NCBI GenBank assembly: GCA_905221605.1
Contig: CAJNDS010000646.1
Span: 667,397 to 731,396, forward strand
Source of the DNA: Symbiodinium natans
Lineage: Eukaryota > Sar > Dinophyceae > Suessiales > Symbiodiniaceae
DNA length: 64,000 nt
Reading direction: 5' to 3'
Within the stretch, counting starts at the first letter, position 1, and each line of letters starts with the position of its first letter. Positions 46,540 through 56,466 of this stretch are shown in pieces. The translations under genes and the position numbers were made by a program. Under the pieces are notes generated by a model. It ran no database searches. It saw only the letters and a program-made list of their open reading frames with translations, and was not told the origin of the DNA.

Positions 46540-47011
46540 GGGAATTTTCTAGGGTTAGGGTTTAGGGTTTGGGGCTTAGGGCGTTGGGAATTTTCTAGGG
46601 TTTAGGGTTTAGGGCTTTGGGAATTTTCTAGGGTTTAGGGTTTGGGGCTTAGGGCTTTGGGAATTTTCGAGGGTTTAGGGTTTGGGGTTTAGGGCTTTGG
46701 GAATTTTCTAAGGTTTAGGGTTTAGGGCTTTGGGAATTTTCGAGGGTTTAGGGTTTAGGGCTTTGGGAATTTTCTAGGGTTTAGAGTTTGGGGCTTAGGG
46801 CTTTGGGAATTTTCGAGGGTACTGGGTTTAGGGCTTTGGGAATTTTCTAGGGTTTAGGGTTTGGGGCTTTGGGAATTTTCGAGGGTTTAGGGTTTAGGGC
46901 TTTGGGAATTTTCTAGGGTTTAGGGTTTGGGGCTTTGGGAATTTTCGAGGGTTTAGGGTTTAGGGCTTTGGGAGTTCTCTAGCGTTTTGGGTTAGGGCTT
47001 TGGGAGTTCTC
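46540..47011 (+). repeat. 33/40 bp minisatellite with GGGAATTTTC core
   Basis: GGGAATTTTC starts at 46540, 46586, 46619, 46659, 46699, 46732, 46765, 46805, 46838, 46871, 46904 and 46937; variant GGGAGTTCTC follows at 46970 and 47002. After the first interval (46), spacings are 33 or 40 bases (last one 32), so units differ by exactly one heptamer. The core is followed alternately by TAGGG or GAGGG. Decayed units continue to about 47180. Confidence 0.95.
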
Positions 47012-47375
47012 TAGGGTGTAGGGTTTGGGGATGAGGGCTTAGGGTTTAGGTTTTGGAAATTCTCTAGGGTTGGGGTTTAGGGTGTTCAGGATTGAGGTTT
47101 TAGGGAATACTCTATGACTGAGCGCCTGTGAGAGAGAGAGAGGGAATACTCTACGCAAATTCTCTAGGGGATTTAGGGTTTAGGGTTCTGAAAAGGGTGT
47201 TTAGGAAGTTCACTGGCGCTTGAATTGAGGTTTATGGATTCAGGTGTTTTGGGGTCCGTACCCCGCAGGCCCCCACCCCCAATCCCTAAACCCTCAAACC
47301 CTTAAACCTTCAACCCTACTTCTTCCCTAGAGTCTGGTCTGGAGCAAGTTATTTGGTGGGTTTACGCTAATATAG

Positions 47376-47445
47376 ACCCCAAAAGAGTAGGATCCCTTTA
47401 TAATGAGGACCTCAAGAAGGCACCCTCTAATCTCGGAAACCCTAA
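47376..47445 (+). repeat. Dispersed repeat E, copy 2
   Basis: AAAGAGTAGGATCCCTTTAT, then AATGAGGACCTCAAGAAGGC, then AATCTCGGAAACCCT, parallel to 26006-26075. Confidence 0.8.
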
Positions 47446-47939
47446 TGCCCTAAACCCTGCACCCCAAACTGTAAACCCTAAACCCCCATTTGGTTAATTG
47501 TTGCTCTTCAGGGGCTACCTGTGTGATAGACGGTGTAGCTTCGGTCCCCACTCGATTGGGGTTAGGGTTTAGGGTTGAGGGTAAACCCTGAACCCTAAAG
47601 CCAAAACCCAGGAACCTCTGAACCCCTGAACACACAACAATTCTAACCCCTTAAGCCTTCAGCTCTTCGACACAAGCCCTTAGAGTCGCTTCATGCTGGC
47701 AGTTCCACAGTACCTCGCTTGGGGGCTTAGGGTCGAGGGGTTTAGGGGTTGAGGTGTTAGTCAGGTAAGCCCGAAACCCTAAACATGGCGGGAGAGACGC
47801 CAGGTAGTGGCCGTGCCCGTGTCCGCGTTCAGGCTCGCCAGGTTTGGAAAGTGATCAAGGCGACTAAGGTTCCCCAAACCCTGCGCCCAAAATCCTGAAC
47901 TCCAGCCCTAGTGGCTGAGGGGAAAAAGAGCATAGCGAA

Positions 47940-48056
47940 CAAGAAAGCCCCCTTAAGGGGGTTGGGGGATTGAAGCCTAAACCCTAGTTCAGAATAGTTT
48001 GGGTGGCCGGAGGTGGGTTGACAAGCGACGCGAGGCGCTCGCATGACACACCCGAA
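47940..48056 (+). repeat. Dispersed repeat C, copy 3
   Basis: CCCCCTTAAGGGGGTTGGGG hairpin core, then CCTAAACCCTAG, AGAATAGTTTGGGTGGCCGG, GGTGGGTTGAC and an ACGCGAGGCGCTCG stem-like end, in the same order as 17160 and 32550. Confidence 0.7.
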
Positions 48057-48637
48057 ACCCTAATCCCTGAACAATGCAAGCCCCAAGGTCTCTCCTAATA
48101 TCGCCCAAACACCCGAAGCCCTTACGCTCCAAAGCAAAGAGCCTTGAAGCCCAAACCTCCGAAGATTCGGGGTTCCTTCTTATGGGTTCCTACCCTTCGC
48201 CCTTCCGCAGAATTAGGGTTTTGAGTTTAGGGTTGAGGGTTGAGGGCAGGGTTTTGGTTCATGGACGCAGAGCTTACGGTGGAAAGGTTTGGGGCACAAG
48301 AAGTTGGGAGTCAAGGGTCAAGGCCTAGGTTGAGATGCGTACTGTCTCTTGGGTTTAGGGTTTAGGGAGTTAAGCCCCGGGCCGGCAGTCGCTACGAGGC
48401 CTGGATGCAAAAAAAGCCCCGGGCCGAAACATTAAAGCCTCGTGCACAGGTCGTCGAATGCCTTACGCAAGAGATCCCGGCTGATGAAGGTGCCGTGCAA
48501 CATCGCCTTCCGGGGAAGGGTTGCAAGTTGAGGATACTTCAGGCTTTAAGTAGTCTTTTGAGGGTTGCGGCCTGGGGTATAGGGGAAGAGGGTGTTGGCC
48601 GTATGGGGTTTAGGGTTTGGGGTTTACTAGGTAGGCC

Positions 48638-48731
48638 CTCGGGATGTTTTATACTTTCTCTTCTTGGGATTACAAAGGGACCCTATTTGGGAAAATTATT
48701 TTAAGAGGATTTACAGGGCCAGCCTAGGTTG
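48638..48731 (+). repeat. Dispersed repeat D, divergent copy
   Basis: GGGATGTTTTATACTTTCTC, then TTTTAAGAGGATTTACAGGG and CCAGCCTAGG; a rearranged relative of 52027-52105. Confidence 0.45.
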
Positions 48732-48841
48732 ATGATGTTGAGGTGTTTGCCACTTCGAACCTACACCTGGCCTAAGCCCCAAAGTTCTGAACCCCTGAAC
48801 CCCTACGCCCCCCACCCCCCCTCCCCGCAAAAGCTCCATCA

Positions 48842-48862
48842 GGGGGGGGGGGGGGGGGGGGG
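48842..48862 (+). repeat. G21 homopolymer beside a C-rich run
   Basis: Twenty-one G bases, preceded at 48807-48827 by C6AC6TC4. The two can pair as an imperfect hairpin around AAAAGCTCCATC. Confidence 0.85.
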
Positions 48863-49148
48863 CGTCCCTAGCTATACAGCATCGCCTAAACCCGGAACCC
48901 GAATACATAAATCCTAAGCCCTTGCCTTTTTGGACGAACACCCCGCGCCACGTAAGCTTTCACCTTTCAGTCTGTTTTGACCCCAAGCCCAACCCAAAGC
49001 CCTTTGAAACCGTGAACCCTAAGCTCGTGCAAGCCTCAAACCCCTAAACCCTCATAAACCCCTTGAAGATCCATGAAACCCTGAACCCTTCTACACCCTA
49101 AAAAGGCCCCAAACCAATTGAATGATACAAGCCCGACACCCGAAACGC

Positions 49149-49418
49149 ATGCACACACACACACACAGACAGAGAGACAGAGAGGCAGAGACAGAGAGAC
49201 AGAGAGACAGGGAGACAGGGAGACAGAGAGACAGAGCGACAGAGCGACAGAGAGACAGAGCGACAGAGAGACAGACAGAGCGACAGAGAGACAGAGCGAC
49301 AGAGAGACAGAGCGACAGAGGGACAGAGGGACAGAGGGACAGAGAGAGAGAGAGAGAGACAGAGGGACAGAGGACAGAGAGGCAGAAGGGCAGAGAGGCA
49401 GAGAGACAAAGAGACAGA
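49149..49418 (+). repeat. (GACAGA)n-type purine-rich array
   Basis: (CA)n at 49149-49168 leads into GACAGA/GAGACA/GGGACA units and GA runs to 49418. Open frames on both strands (Arg/Glu/Thr/Gln or Ser/Leu/Cys) are repeat read-through. Confidence 0.93.
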
Positions 49419-49575
49419 AAGTTTTTCTGGCCGCCAGGTCGAGATTTCCTCTTCGCTCCCGGAGTGCTCTCTTGGGAGGATGGGGAGGTGGGCGAGAAGC
49501 GCCTTTGTTCAAGCAGCCGCAGCCCGGTTCAGGGGGTCAGGCGGTAGGGATTTAGGATGAAAGGCTCCTTGATCA

Positions 49576-49657
49576 GAGTAGCCCTTATTACTTTTTTTAC
49601 GGGTTACTTCCCTTTAAACCAAAAAGGGTACCCTTTTATTTTATTCCTAGGTTACTC
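49576..49657 (+). repeat. Dispersed repeat B, copy 2
   Basis: AGAGTAGCCCTTATTAC, then AAAAAGGGTACCCTTTTATT and ATTCCTAGGTTACTC, in parallel with 15139-15229. Confidence 0.7.
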
Positions 49658-50302
49658 TTGGGTCTAGAAACCCTAAACCCTAAAAACCCTGAGCCCTAAA
49701 GACCCTGAACCCTAAACCATAAGCCTTAAATTCCTTGAACCCTAAGTCGTCTTCGAGCTTGCAGTCCGGCTCTGGTCTTCTTCCGCTTTCCGTACGTCAC
49801 AGACGTCACAGACCTCTGTAGGGTTTAGGGTTTAGGGTTTAGGCATTCGCTGTGGTTCTTTACTGGAACCTTAGATGCTTGGCCTGTTTTGGGTTTACTG
49901 GGTTTATTAATAAGTCAATAAGGTAGAGGTGAATTTTACTTGTCGAGGGTTTCGAGTTTGCTTTTTAGGGAAAGCACCTCACAATCCTGCCGCACCAAAA
50001 CCATGGGCCAAGGTTTAGGGTTTAGGATTCAGGGGTTATATAGGGTTTAGGGGGAGCCCTATGCCCTAAAGCCTACATAGGTGGTTTCCGAAATCATGGG
50101 CACTGTTGTCCCCACCAGGAACCAGAGCCCAAAAGGGAACCCTAATTGCAAACGCTTTTGTGTCGACCGCCTCGGCCTGACTTGAAACACAAGGTTGCCG
50201 AACTCGCACACACCTTTAGGGTTTAGGGTTCAGGGTTTAGGGCCTTAGGTCGGGGAGATGAAAGACACATGAGAGGGAGAGACCAACAGACATGTCCGCC
50301 TG

Positions 50303-50355
50303 AGGGGCTTAGGGGGCTTGTAAGTACAGTTATAAATTGGGTTGTAAGTACCCTG
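50303..50355 (+). repeat. Dispersed repeat F, copy 1
   Basis: GGGGCTTAGGGGGCTTGTAA then GTACAGTTATAAATTGGGTT and GTAAGTACCC; matches 53188-53243 at most positions. Confidence 0.75.
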
Positions 50356-52026
50356 AACAGTAGGGGGAAGGCGGTTCCCTAGACTAGAATGCCGGAGCTT
50401 TCCCTGAACCCTGTGGGTGAGGGTTTAGAGTTTAGGGCGTAGGGTTCAGAACTCTTAAAGTCTTAAACCCTGAGCCTAAGCCCCACACCTCAACCCTAAA
50501 AAGCTGCCCGAAACCTGAAAACCCTAAACCCTAAGCCCTGAACCCCAAATGCCTAAACTCTACAGAAGCTCTCACCCCTAAACCCTAAACCGCCTAAACC
50601 TCTCAACCGGTTGAACCTTCATGGAGGTGAATGCTGCAGGATAGTGCTCGAGAGTTTCCCGTTGTGGTGACGATGGGGATCAAGAGAGCTTCGGTGAGGG
50701 TGTGGTTTCTGCTCCAGAAGAACATGGTCATGGTCATGCGGTGATCAGTCCTCCCCAGTCTGTAAGTCGTCCTCTACATCAGCGAACTGCGCTGCGCGAA
50801 GTTGGGATCGATAAGCATGAGGCCTCCATCATCTACAAGAACACCTGAGTGTAAACCTACCGACTGGGCAGCAAGAACCCCCAAGCAAGCGCTAGACATC
50901 TAAAAAAAGTCATTGGGGTTAGAAAAAAACCTCTCAACCCTAAGCCCTAAACCCTAAACGTCTCAAGCCTAAGCCCTGAACCCTAAAGCCCCTGAGTTTC
51001 AGAGAACTCCAAAGGTGCGCCGTGTCGGCCTCCAATGTCAGCGTCGGCACTCAGGTCGAGGGGCCGGCACAGATTGCCGTGTTGGAGGCCAGGGGTTTAG
51101 GGTTTAGGGGTTTCGTTATTTTTTTTGAAGTTAGGCGCATTTCTAGGTTTGTTTCTGGGTTTATTTCCTGGATTTTGGTTTTGGGTGTTTTTGGGGTTTT
51201 AGGGCTTGGGCTTTGGGGTTTTAGGTTTTTTGGGGGGATTTGGGGGTTCAGGGCGGGGGGAAGGATCAGGGCAATGTGCGCTGCAGCCCTACTCAAAAAC
51301 AAGGGCGGGGGGAAATTTGGGGGGTCCGGACCGACAGCTTCTGGGGTTGGGGCAGAGTTTTGCTCAGAGTTTTGAGGTCTGGAGTTCAGAGTTTATTGTT
51401 GTTGTTCTTCTTCTGATTATTCGTATTAGTTTATTTATTGTTATTCTGTTTTTTTTTTGTGGGGGGAGCGGGGGTTGGGGGGCTTAGGGTTTGTGGGTGG
51501 GGTGGGGCGGGGGGGGGGGCTTGCGCATAGGAGGCTTGAGGGGGTCCTGGGATCTAGCGTTCATGAAGCGTCTCATCGGGTGACATGAAGGCTTCTGGTC
51601 AGTTTGAGGTGTAGACGACGAAGGGTTCTTGGTGGATGTTGCCTCCGCCCCTGAACCCCCATGAGACCAGGAAGCCTCAACCCAAAGCCCTAAACCCCAA
51701 ACCCTAAACCTACCATCAAACCCTGCCTGCAGTTCGGCCAGCTATGCGGGAGCGAAAAAAACCCTGCCTAAACCCTAAACCCTAAACCCAAAACCCAAAA
51801 CCCTAGACCTACCTAAACCCTAAACCCGAAACCAGAAGCGCCACGCAACGATGTCGGAGGACGCAAGTACAGAGCGAGACGAGACAGTGTGCTTCGGGCT
51901 TACTAAGCTGGATGGCGGCGCTGAGGCTTTGAGGGTTTAGGGTTTGAGGGGTTGAGGGTTGAGGGTTTGAGGGTTGAGGGTTTGAGGTTCAGGGTTTAGG
52001 GAGGCTTGCTGTACCAGGCGGGCGCT

Positions 52027-52105
52027 TGGGATATGTTATATTTATTGAGTTTAAGAGGATCTTCTTCGGGAATAGTTTTCAGAGGGCTTCTAGGGCCATC
52101 CTAGT
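52027..52105 (+). repeat. Dispersed repeat D, copy 2
   Basis: GGGATATGTTATATTTATTG then GTTTAAGAGGATC and TTTTCAGAGGGCTTCTAGGG, in the block order of 18143-18232. Confidence 0.65.
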
Positions 52106-52212
52106 TTGGGGTACAAATTGCGGTCAAGAGGGTGTCATGGAGGTTACGAGTGTGTTTCGGGGCAGTGAGAGGATTCGACGCACTTGTGTTTATGGGGTAG
52201 GCTTTCATGGGC

Positions 52213-52246
52213 GGTGGTGGTGGTGCTGGTGCTGGTGCTGGTGCTG
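52213..52246 (+). repeat. (GGTGCT)n microsatellite
   Basis: GGTGGTGGTGCT followed by three or four GGTGCT units; encodes Trp/Cys or Gly/Ala runs by read-through only. Confidence 0.85.
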
Positions 52247-53187
52247 CCCTAAATCCTAAAACCCCAAACCGTAAACAATCAACCCTGAGTGTCGTTTCTT
52301 TGCGCTTGCCTTCGTCTTCCATGCATGCGAGGGTTCAGTGCTTTTGTAGGTGTTTAGGTTTTGGATTGTAGGGCTTAGGGCTTTAGGGGTTAAACGATTT
52401 TAGAGTTTAAGGGTTTATAGGGTTGTAGAATTTTAGGGTTTAGGGTTCGGGGCTTTAGGGTTTCAGGGTTGCAGGGTTTTAGGGTTTTCGGGCTTAGAGT
52501 TTGGGGTTCAGGGTTTGGGGTTTAGGGCTTGGGGTTCAGGGTTCAGGGTTTGGGGTTCAGAGTCGAGGTTTTAGGGTTTAAAGTTTAGGGTTCAGGGCCA
52601 GAATACGGGTCTGAATGAAGAGTCTAGGGCTCAGGCTGCTGTCCATAATCAGCAGCCTTGTTCGAGAATGGGCTCCCTAAGCCCTAGACCCTAAATCCCA
52701 AACCCTATAGACCCTCAACCCCAAACCCTGGACCCTAAACCCTAAACCCTAAAGCTCTGTGACCCTAATTGCCCTAAATTCCTCAACCCTGACCCTGACT
52801 AAACCCGAAACCCGCAGGTGACGACCACCGAAAGCTCGATCTTTGGCCCGACGGCGACGTTCGTGTTGCTGGAGCGAGCCGGCCATCTTCAAACCACCTA
52901 AACTCCTAAACTAAACCCCTAAACTCCTAAACCCAGAAACCCTAAACCTCTAAACCCTAACTCCCTAAACCCCTGTAAACCCCTACACTGTAGCCCTATA
53001 CACCCGTTTAAAGCTCTCATGGTCTCCTTATAGTGGGGAGCCGTCAGTAGCTTCGACTTGCTCCCATATGTCAATCGGGTGCTCCAAAGGGTCTACTTGG
53101 AGGTTCATGGCTGCTTATAACCGGTTTGGGGTTTAGGGTTTAGGGTTTAGGGAGATAACCCCAACTACAAGTCTACTGAAAACCTGC

Positions 53188-53243
53188 TTGGGGGACTTAG
53201 GCGGCTTATAAGTACAGTAATACTTGGGGTGATAAGTACCCCA
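53188..53243 (+). repeat. Dispersed repeat F, copy 2
   Basis: TGGGGGACTTAGGCGGCTTA then TAAGTACAGTAATACTTGGG and GATAAGTACCCC. A reverse-strand relative, TACTGTACTTATAAGCCCCC, lies at 13594-13613. Confidence 0.75.
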
Positions 53244-53999
53244 AACCGCCAAGCAGGGTTTCCAGGGTTTAGGGTTTAGAGAACTAGGCTTTAGGGGTTC
53301 GAGGGTTTAGCGTATATAGGCTTTAGGGGTTCGGGGGTTTAGGGTTTTGGGGTTCGTTTTTTTTTTCGAGTGCTTAGGGTTTAGAACTCGAGGTTTTAGA
53401 CACGTTGGCTCCATCTCCCCCTTTCGCGGGGTTCGGGTCCCCTTGACACCCCATTCAACAAAGAGGGTTTAGGGTATAACCCTAAACCTCAAACCCTAAA
53501 CCCTTTTTTGGGGGGGCGGGGGGGTCTCCTTCTGGCCAAGACTGCGCTGTCGAGGGTGCAGGGTTGAGTCTCCCTGAACCCCAAACCCCCCCCCAAACCC
53601 TAAAGCCCTAAACCCTAAACCCAAGGCTTGGGCCCCCCCAGAGATATCTTGAAACTCTGTGGATCTTGGAGAGGACCGCGGCCCGGAGGGAGGCCCGGTA
53701 CAGGCGGCACGGTCCACCAGCCAGTAGGTAGTGGTTTAGGGTTTAGGGTTTGGGGATTAGGGTGTAGAGTTCAGGGTTCAGGGTTCAGGGGTGCACCTGC
53801 AGTCACTTTGCTTACGTGCTTGTCGATACATCCATACATGGAGTGGATGTAAGATAGCATCTTGTGTTTTGTCTTCGTTGCGCTCTCATTGTATGTTGCT
53901 TCTTTGTTGAGGCCTGTTTTACTGCACGTCTTGCATGTTCTTGCGCCTTGTTGTGTCTAGTGGTGTCGATGATGTGAAAACCCGAAACCCCCCTTTCTG

Positions 54000-54340
54000 T
54001 GTCTGTGCTGTCAATGACATGCTAACTCTGCATTGAATGCTGGCAGTTGGTGTGCATGTGTCATGACAGAAAGACCATCATCTCTTCGACAGATGCATGC
54101 AAGCATTGAAGTGCTTGATGCGTGGCGCATTTTCCTGTCAAACCCACAGAGGCCTCTTGAGCCCGCCACAGGCGCGACACATGTGTGTGGAGAAAGAATC
54201 CGAGCTGCTAGACTTCGTGAGTTGTGCAGCCTGGTGGCACTTCCATTGGGTGCAGTGCTGCCCTGATTGGTAGCGGAGCTGTGGTGGAGGCACACCCACG
54301 GCAAGTACAAACTTGAAAGGCCTTGACTCAGGCCTTGCAG
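54000..54340 (+). other. Heptamer-free lead-in to the retroelement island
   Basis: The heptamer lattice stops near 53990. A 77-codon + frame (54033-54266; MNAGSWCACVMTERPSSLRQ...) and a longer - frame overlap here. Neither is recognised. It may be the 5' untranslated or LTR-proximal part of the copia relic that follows, or part of an older insertion. Confidence 0.35.
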
Positions 54341-54386
54341 GCGGCACCCGCGGGGGAGAACCTGATCTTACCGACGTCGCCTTCAG

Positions 54387-55130
54387 TTGTTCTCCAAGCA
54401 GTGCATGCGCAGCGGACAGAATGCCGCTGTGGAGGGCTCGCTTCCTGCTGTGAGCCTGCTCCAGGACGCTGCTTGGGAAGTCACTGATCAGTTGAACCTG
54501 GAAGAAATCGAGAATGCCGAGGACCCCTTCGGCCTGTTGCTCAGCCTCTTGGACCGTCTTTTCCAGCACGACGAGGATGTGGAGCTGCTGGCTCGATGTG
54601 AGGAGTTCTTTCAGGACTTCTCCAGGCTGAAGAGATGCAAGCCTATATTCTTAGGCACGGGACCCTCCGAAAGAAGATGAAGGAAGTCATCGTCGACGTC
54701 CCCGACCTTCTTGCTGGCTGCGCCTCCTTTCGAGAGCTGGAGTGCCCAAGTGGACGCACCTTCAGGTGAAGAGTCGTTGCGGAGGCCAGCTCACCTATGC
54801 CAAAGTGGCGCAGGCCTTGCTCAAGATGTTTGGTGGCGACCACAAGCCGAACGCCAAGGACCTTTACAAAACGTCACACTCAGAGTCCAGCTATGTGGTC
54901 GAGACCCCCTGACGACCATGTCTTCGACTACGATGACGACTATGACGACACCTTTGATGAGACCTACTACGTCTACGACGACTATGTCTACAACAACGAC
55001 TATGACAAACCCGAGCGCTATGAGGACGACGTGTGCTTCGCGGACGAAGACGGGCCTTTTCCATAAGAGCTGGAACAGGCCACAGAAGCAACCGAGGAAG
55101 CCTACATGAACTACTCCGAAAGCCGCAGGA
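54387..55130 (+). pseudogene. Copia-type Gag fragment, frameshifted
   Basis: Gag would form the virus-like particle shell. Pieces in different frames line up in order: WEVTDQLNLEEIENAEDPFG..LLSLLDRLFQHDEDVEL (54387-54680 frame); MQAYILRHGTLRKKMKEVIV (from 54635); RAGVPKWTHLQVKSRCGGQL followed by AKVAQALLKMFGGDHKPNAK (to about 54912); then an acidic, Tyr-rich stretch DDHVFDYDDDYDDTFDETYY (to 55066); then EEAYMNYSESRRRMKDIAL. The order helical capsid, Asp/Tyr-rich linker, then a short helix with RRRM resembles dinoflagellate copia Gag as I know it. The frameshifts make it a pseudogene. No CCHC knuckle is visible. Confidence 0.7.
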
Positions 55131-55579
55131 GGATGAAAGACATTGCTTTGGCTCACGGCCCTGTTCGTTTTCTGGACCTTTCTTCCCGTCCTTCGCCCGC
55201 TGACGCTGGCGAGCCTGGGCGCGGCGACATCGACGACGTGGACTATATGGGATGCTTCGCCATCATCGATGCCAAGTCTCTCTACGACGCGGCTAACAGC
55301 ATGTCCGCTGGTTTGAACTTGGCCGAGAGGAGATCCGCCATCGAGCTCTCCGGCACGAACAAGCGCTTGCGAGCCATGAAAGGACGTTGGAAGTGGCGCA
55401 ACAGTTCCCAGCAAATGGCCGGCGGACTTACCAAGGCAACCGCTCGAACGATCGCTTTGGAGCACTTTGCTTGGACAAGCAGGCCGAGCAAGAGCTACTC
55501 GACCGAGCAGCAAACGACCTCCAGGATAACTTCTCTGCCGAGCACTGCGACCTTCCTGGCTCCCGCTCTACAACTGTGA
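55106..55579 (+). pseudogene. Copia RNase H C-terminal portion
   Basis: This single open frame of 157 codons starts with Gag-like NYSESRRRMKDIAL and then reads DYMGCFAIIDAKSLYDAANS, ERRSAIELSGTNKRLRAMKG, RWKWRNSSQQMAGGLTKATA. DAKSLYDA and the (L/M)A(D)GLTK box are the hallmark of the RNase H end of Ty1/copia Pol. Here the box is MAGGLTK, so the conserved Asp is Gly. The join between Gag and RNase H occurs around residues 20-50, leaving an open frame across the deletion. Such an in-frame fusion could be translated in principle but has no polymerase activity. Confidence 0.85.
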
Positions 55580-55960
55580 ACTTCCTTTCTGTGACAAGGC
55601 TGTGGTCAAACCCGAGCACAACTATTGTTCCAGGCGCGACTACTACAAGCACCGGCACAGCAACAACCAGCATGAAAGGGCCATCATCTCTGCCGGCGTC
55701 CTCGCTTCTCAGTTTGTAGGTGCCGAAGGCTTGGAAGTGGTCTTGTCCGACGACAACAACCCGCTCTTCTACTTCAACATCGGCTACCCGCAGTTCTTTG
55801 TGTTCCTGCTCACGCTCCTCATCGTGATGGTCACTTGGTGTTTCTGGAGGTTCTTCGCTGCCGCTGCAACAAGCCCTACAACCAGTTCGGCAAGCTCTAC
55901 GAAACGAACGTCAGCTACCTGTACGACCCCGAGAAGTACAGCGATCCGGGTCGTGCATGC
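55566..55960 (+). pseudogene. Post-Pol Cys/His motif plus transmembrane segment
   Basis: In the frame starting at 55566 the sequence reads LYNCELPFCDKAVVKPEHNY then CSRRDYYKHRH, a Cys-x4-Cys...His-x2-Cys arrangement that could bind zinc. About 60 residues on comes NPLFYFNIGYPQFFVFLLTL then LIVMVTWCFWRFF, a convincing single membrane segment (about 55763-55848). After a frameshift near 55845, RCRCNKPYNQFGKLYETNVS and YLYDPEKYSDPG follow. It lies immediately downstream of copia RNase H and in the same strand. It may be an extra ORF of the element (env-like position) or captured host sequence. I do not recognise the family. Confidence 0.5.
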
Positions 55961-56460
55961 AGCAGGAGGACGCGCGCTGCGGCCGCATCGCCAGCCGAAA
56001 GCCGCCTGCGCTGGGCTGGGCGCTCGGCCGGCGCGTCGTGCTGCACCGACGCGAAAGCGAAGTTTCAGGCGTTGGCCCCAGCATCTTCGCTGAGCAGCGA
56101 AAAGAATCCGGCAGCGCCTGCGCCAGCGAACCCTTGCCGGTGTGCCAAATCCAGCCAGTGGGTCCCAGTAGATATAGGCTTCATTTCCATTGACCGCCTG
56201 AATGTGCTTGCGCCACGCTGCGGCGCTCACGACACCTTCCACCGAAGCCGGCCGTGGCGCAGGATTGTCATGCTCAGGCAAGTCACCGGCATTGGCCAAC
56301 CGCAAAACAAACCGGAATCATCCCATGCATGGCCCTCGTCTACTAGGGAAATCAGCAAACTAATTACTATGGGCCAGTCTAGCGCCTCATGATTTGAGCC
56401 ATGGAGGTGGCTTGAGCCACGACAAAAGCCTGCCTGCAACCTCACTGCCAATGCCCGACA
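55960..56460. other. Unassigned GC-rich stretch between retroelement fragments
   Basis: Both strands have open frames: + 55835-56392 and - 55784-56305 (with AWRKHIQAVNGNEAYIYWDP). No motif is recognised. Being between a copia relic and a LINE RT fragment, it may be the N-terminal part of either or an older insertion. Confidence 0.3.
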
Positions 56461-56466
56461 CGCGCG

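Larger units (their letters stand above)
33930..53990. repeat. Heptamer lattice, segment 4
   Basis: The longest lattice segment. TTTAGGG-rich patches include 36945-37100, 39880-40050, 40680-40810, 42840-43040, 46535-47180, 51900-51990 and 52430-52600; CCCTAAA-rich patches include 36390-36420, 40140-40320, 43480-43625, 44560-44630, 45640-45727, 47280-47310, 51690-51835 and 52675-52985. Short unique or dispersed segments fill the gaps, for example 34150-34480, 35760-36120 and 46000-46400. No recognised gene is present apart from the tRNA-like relic at 43844. Confidence 0.85.
54340..55960 (+). mobile_element. Internally deleted copia-type retrotransposon relic
   Basis: Gag-like sequence (54.39-55.13 kb) is joined within a few dozen codons to the C-terminal RNase H end of a copia Pol (55.1-55.5 kb). 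Protease, integrase and the whole reverse transcriptase are missing, so a central deletion of several kilobases relative to a full copia element is inferred. At least four frameshifts interrupt the reading. A Cys/His plus membrane segment follows. No LTR pair was found around it, though I could only look by eye. Confidence 0.75.

Noticed and set aside
46540-47011. CRISPR-like array (short core with regular spacers)
   Set aside because: The 'spacers' are themselves near-identical heptamer repeats, the core is 10 bases, and the DNA is eukaryotic; it is a minisatellite.
9655-47160. Recurrent GGAATATTCC-like palindromes (for example 9655, 12463, 13285, 17420, 17990)
   Set aside because: They recur near heptamer runs but with variable sequence and spacing; too short and AT-biased to separate from chance without counting.
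49036-49555. Arg/Glu/Thr/Gln-rich and Ser/Leu/Cys-rich frames of up to 158 codons
   Set aside because: Read-through of a GACAGA microsatellite, open on both strands.
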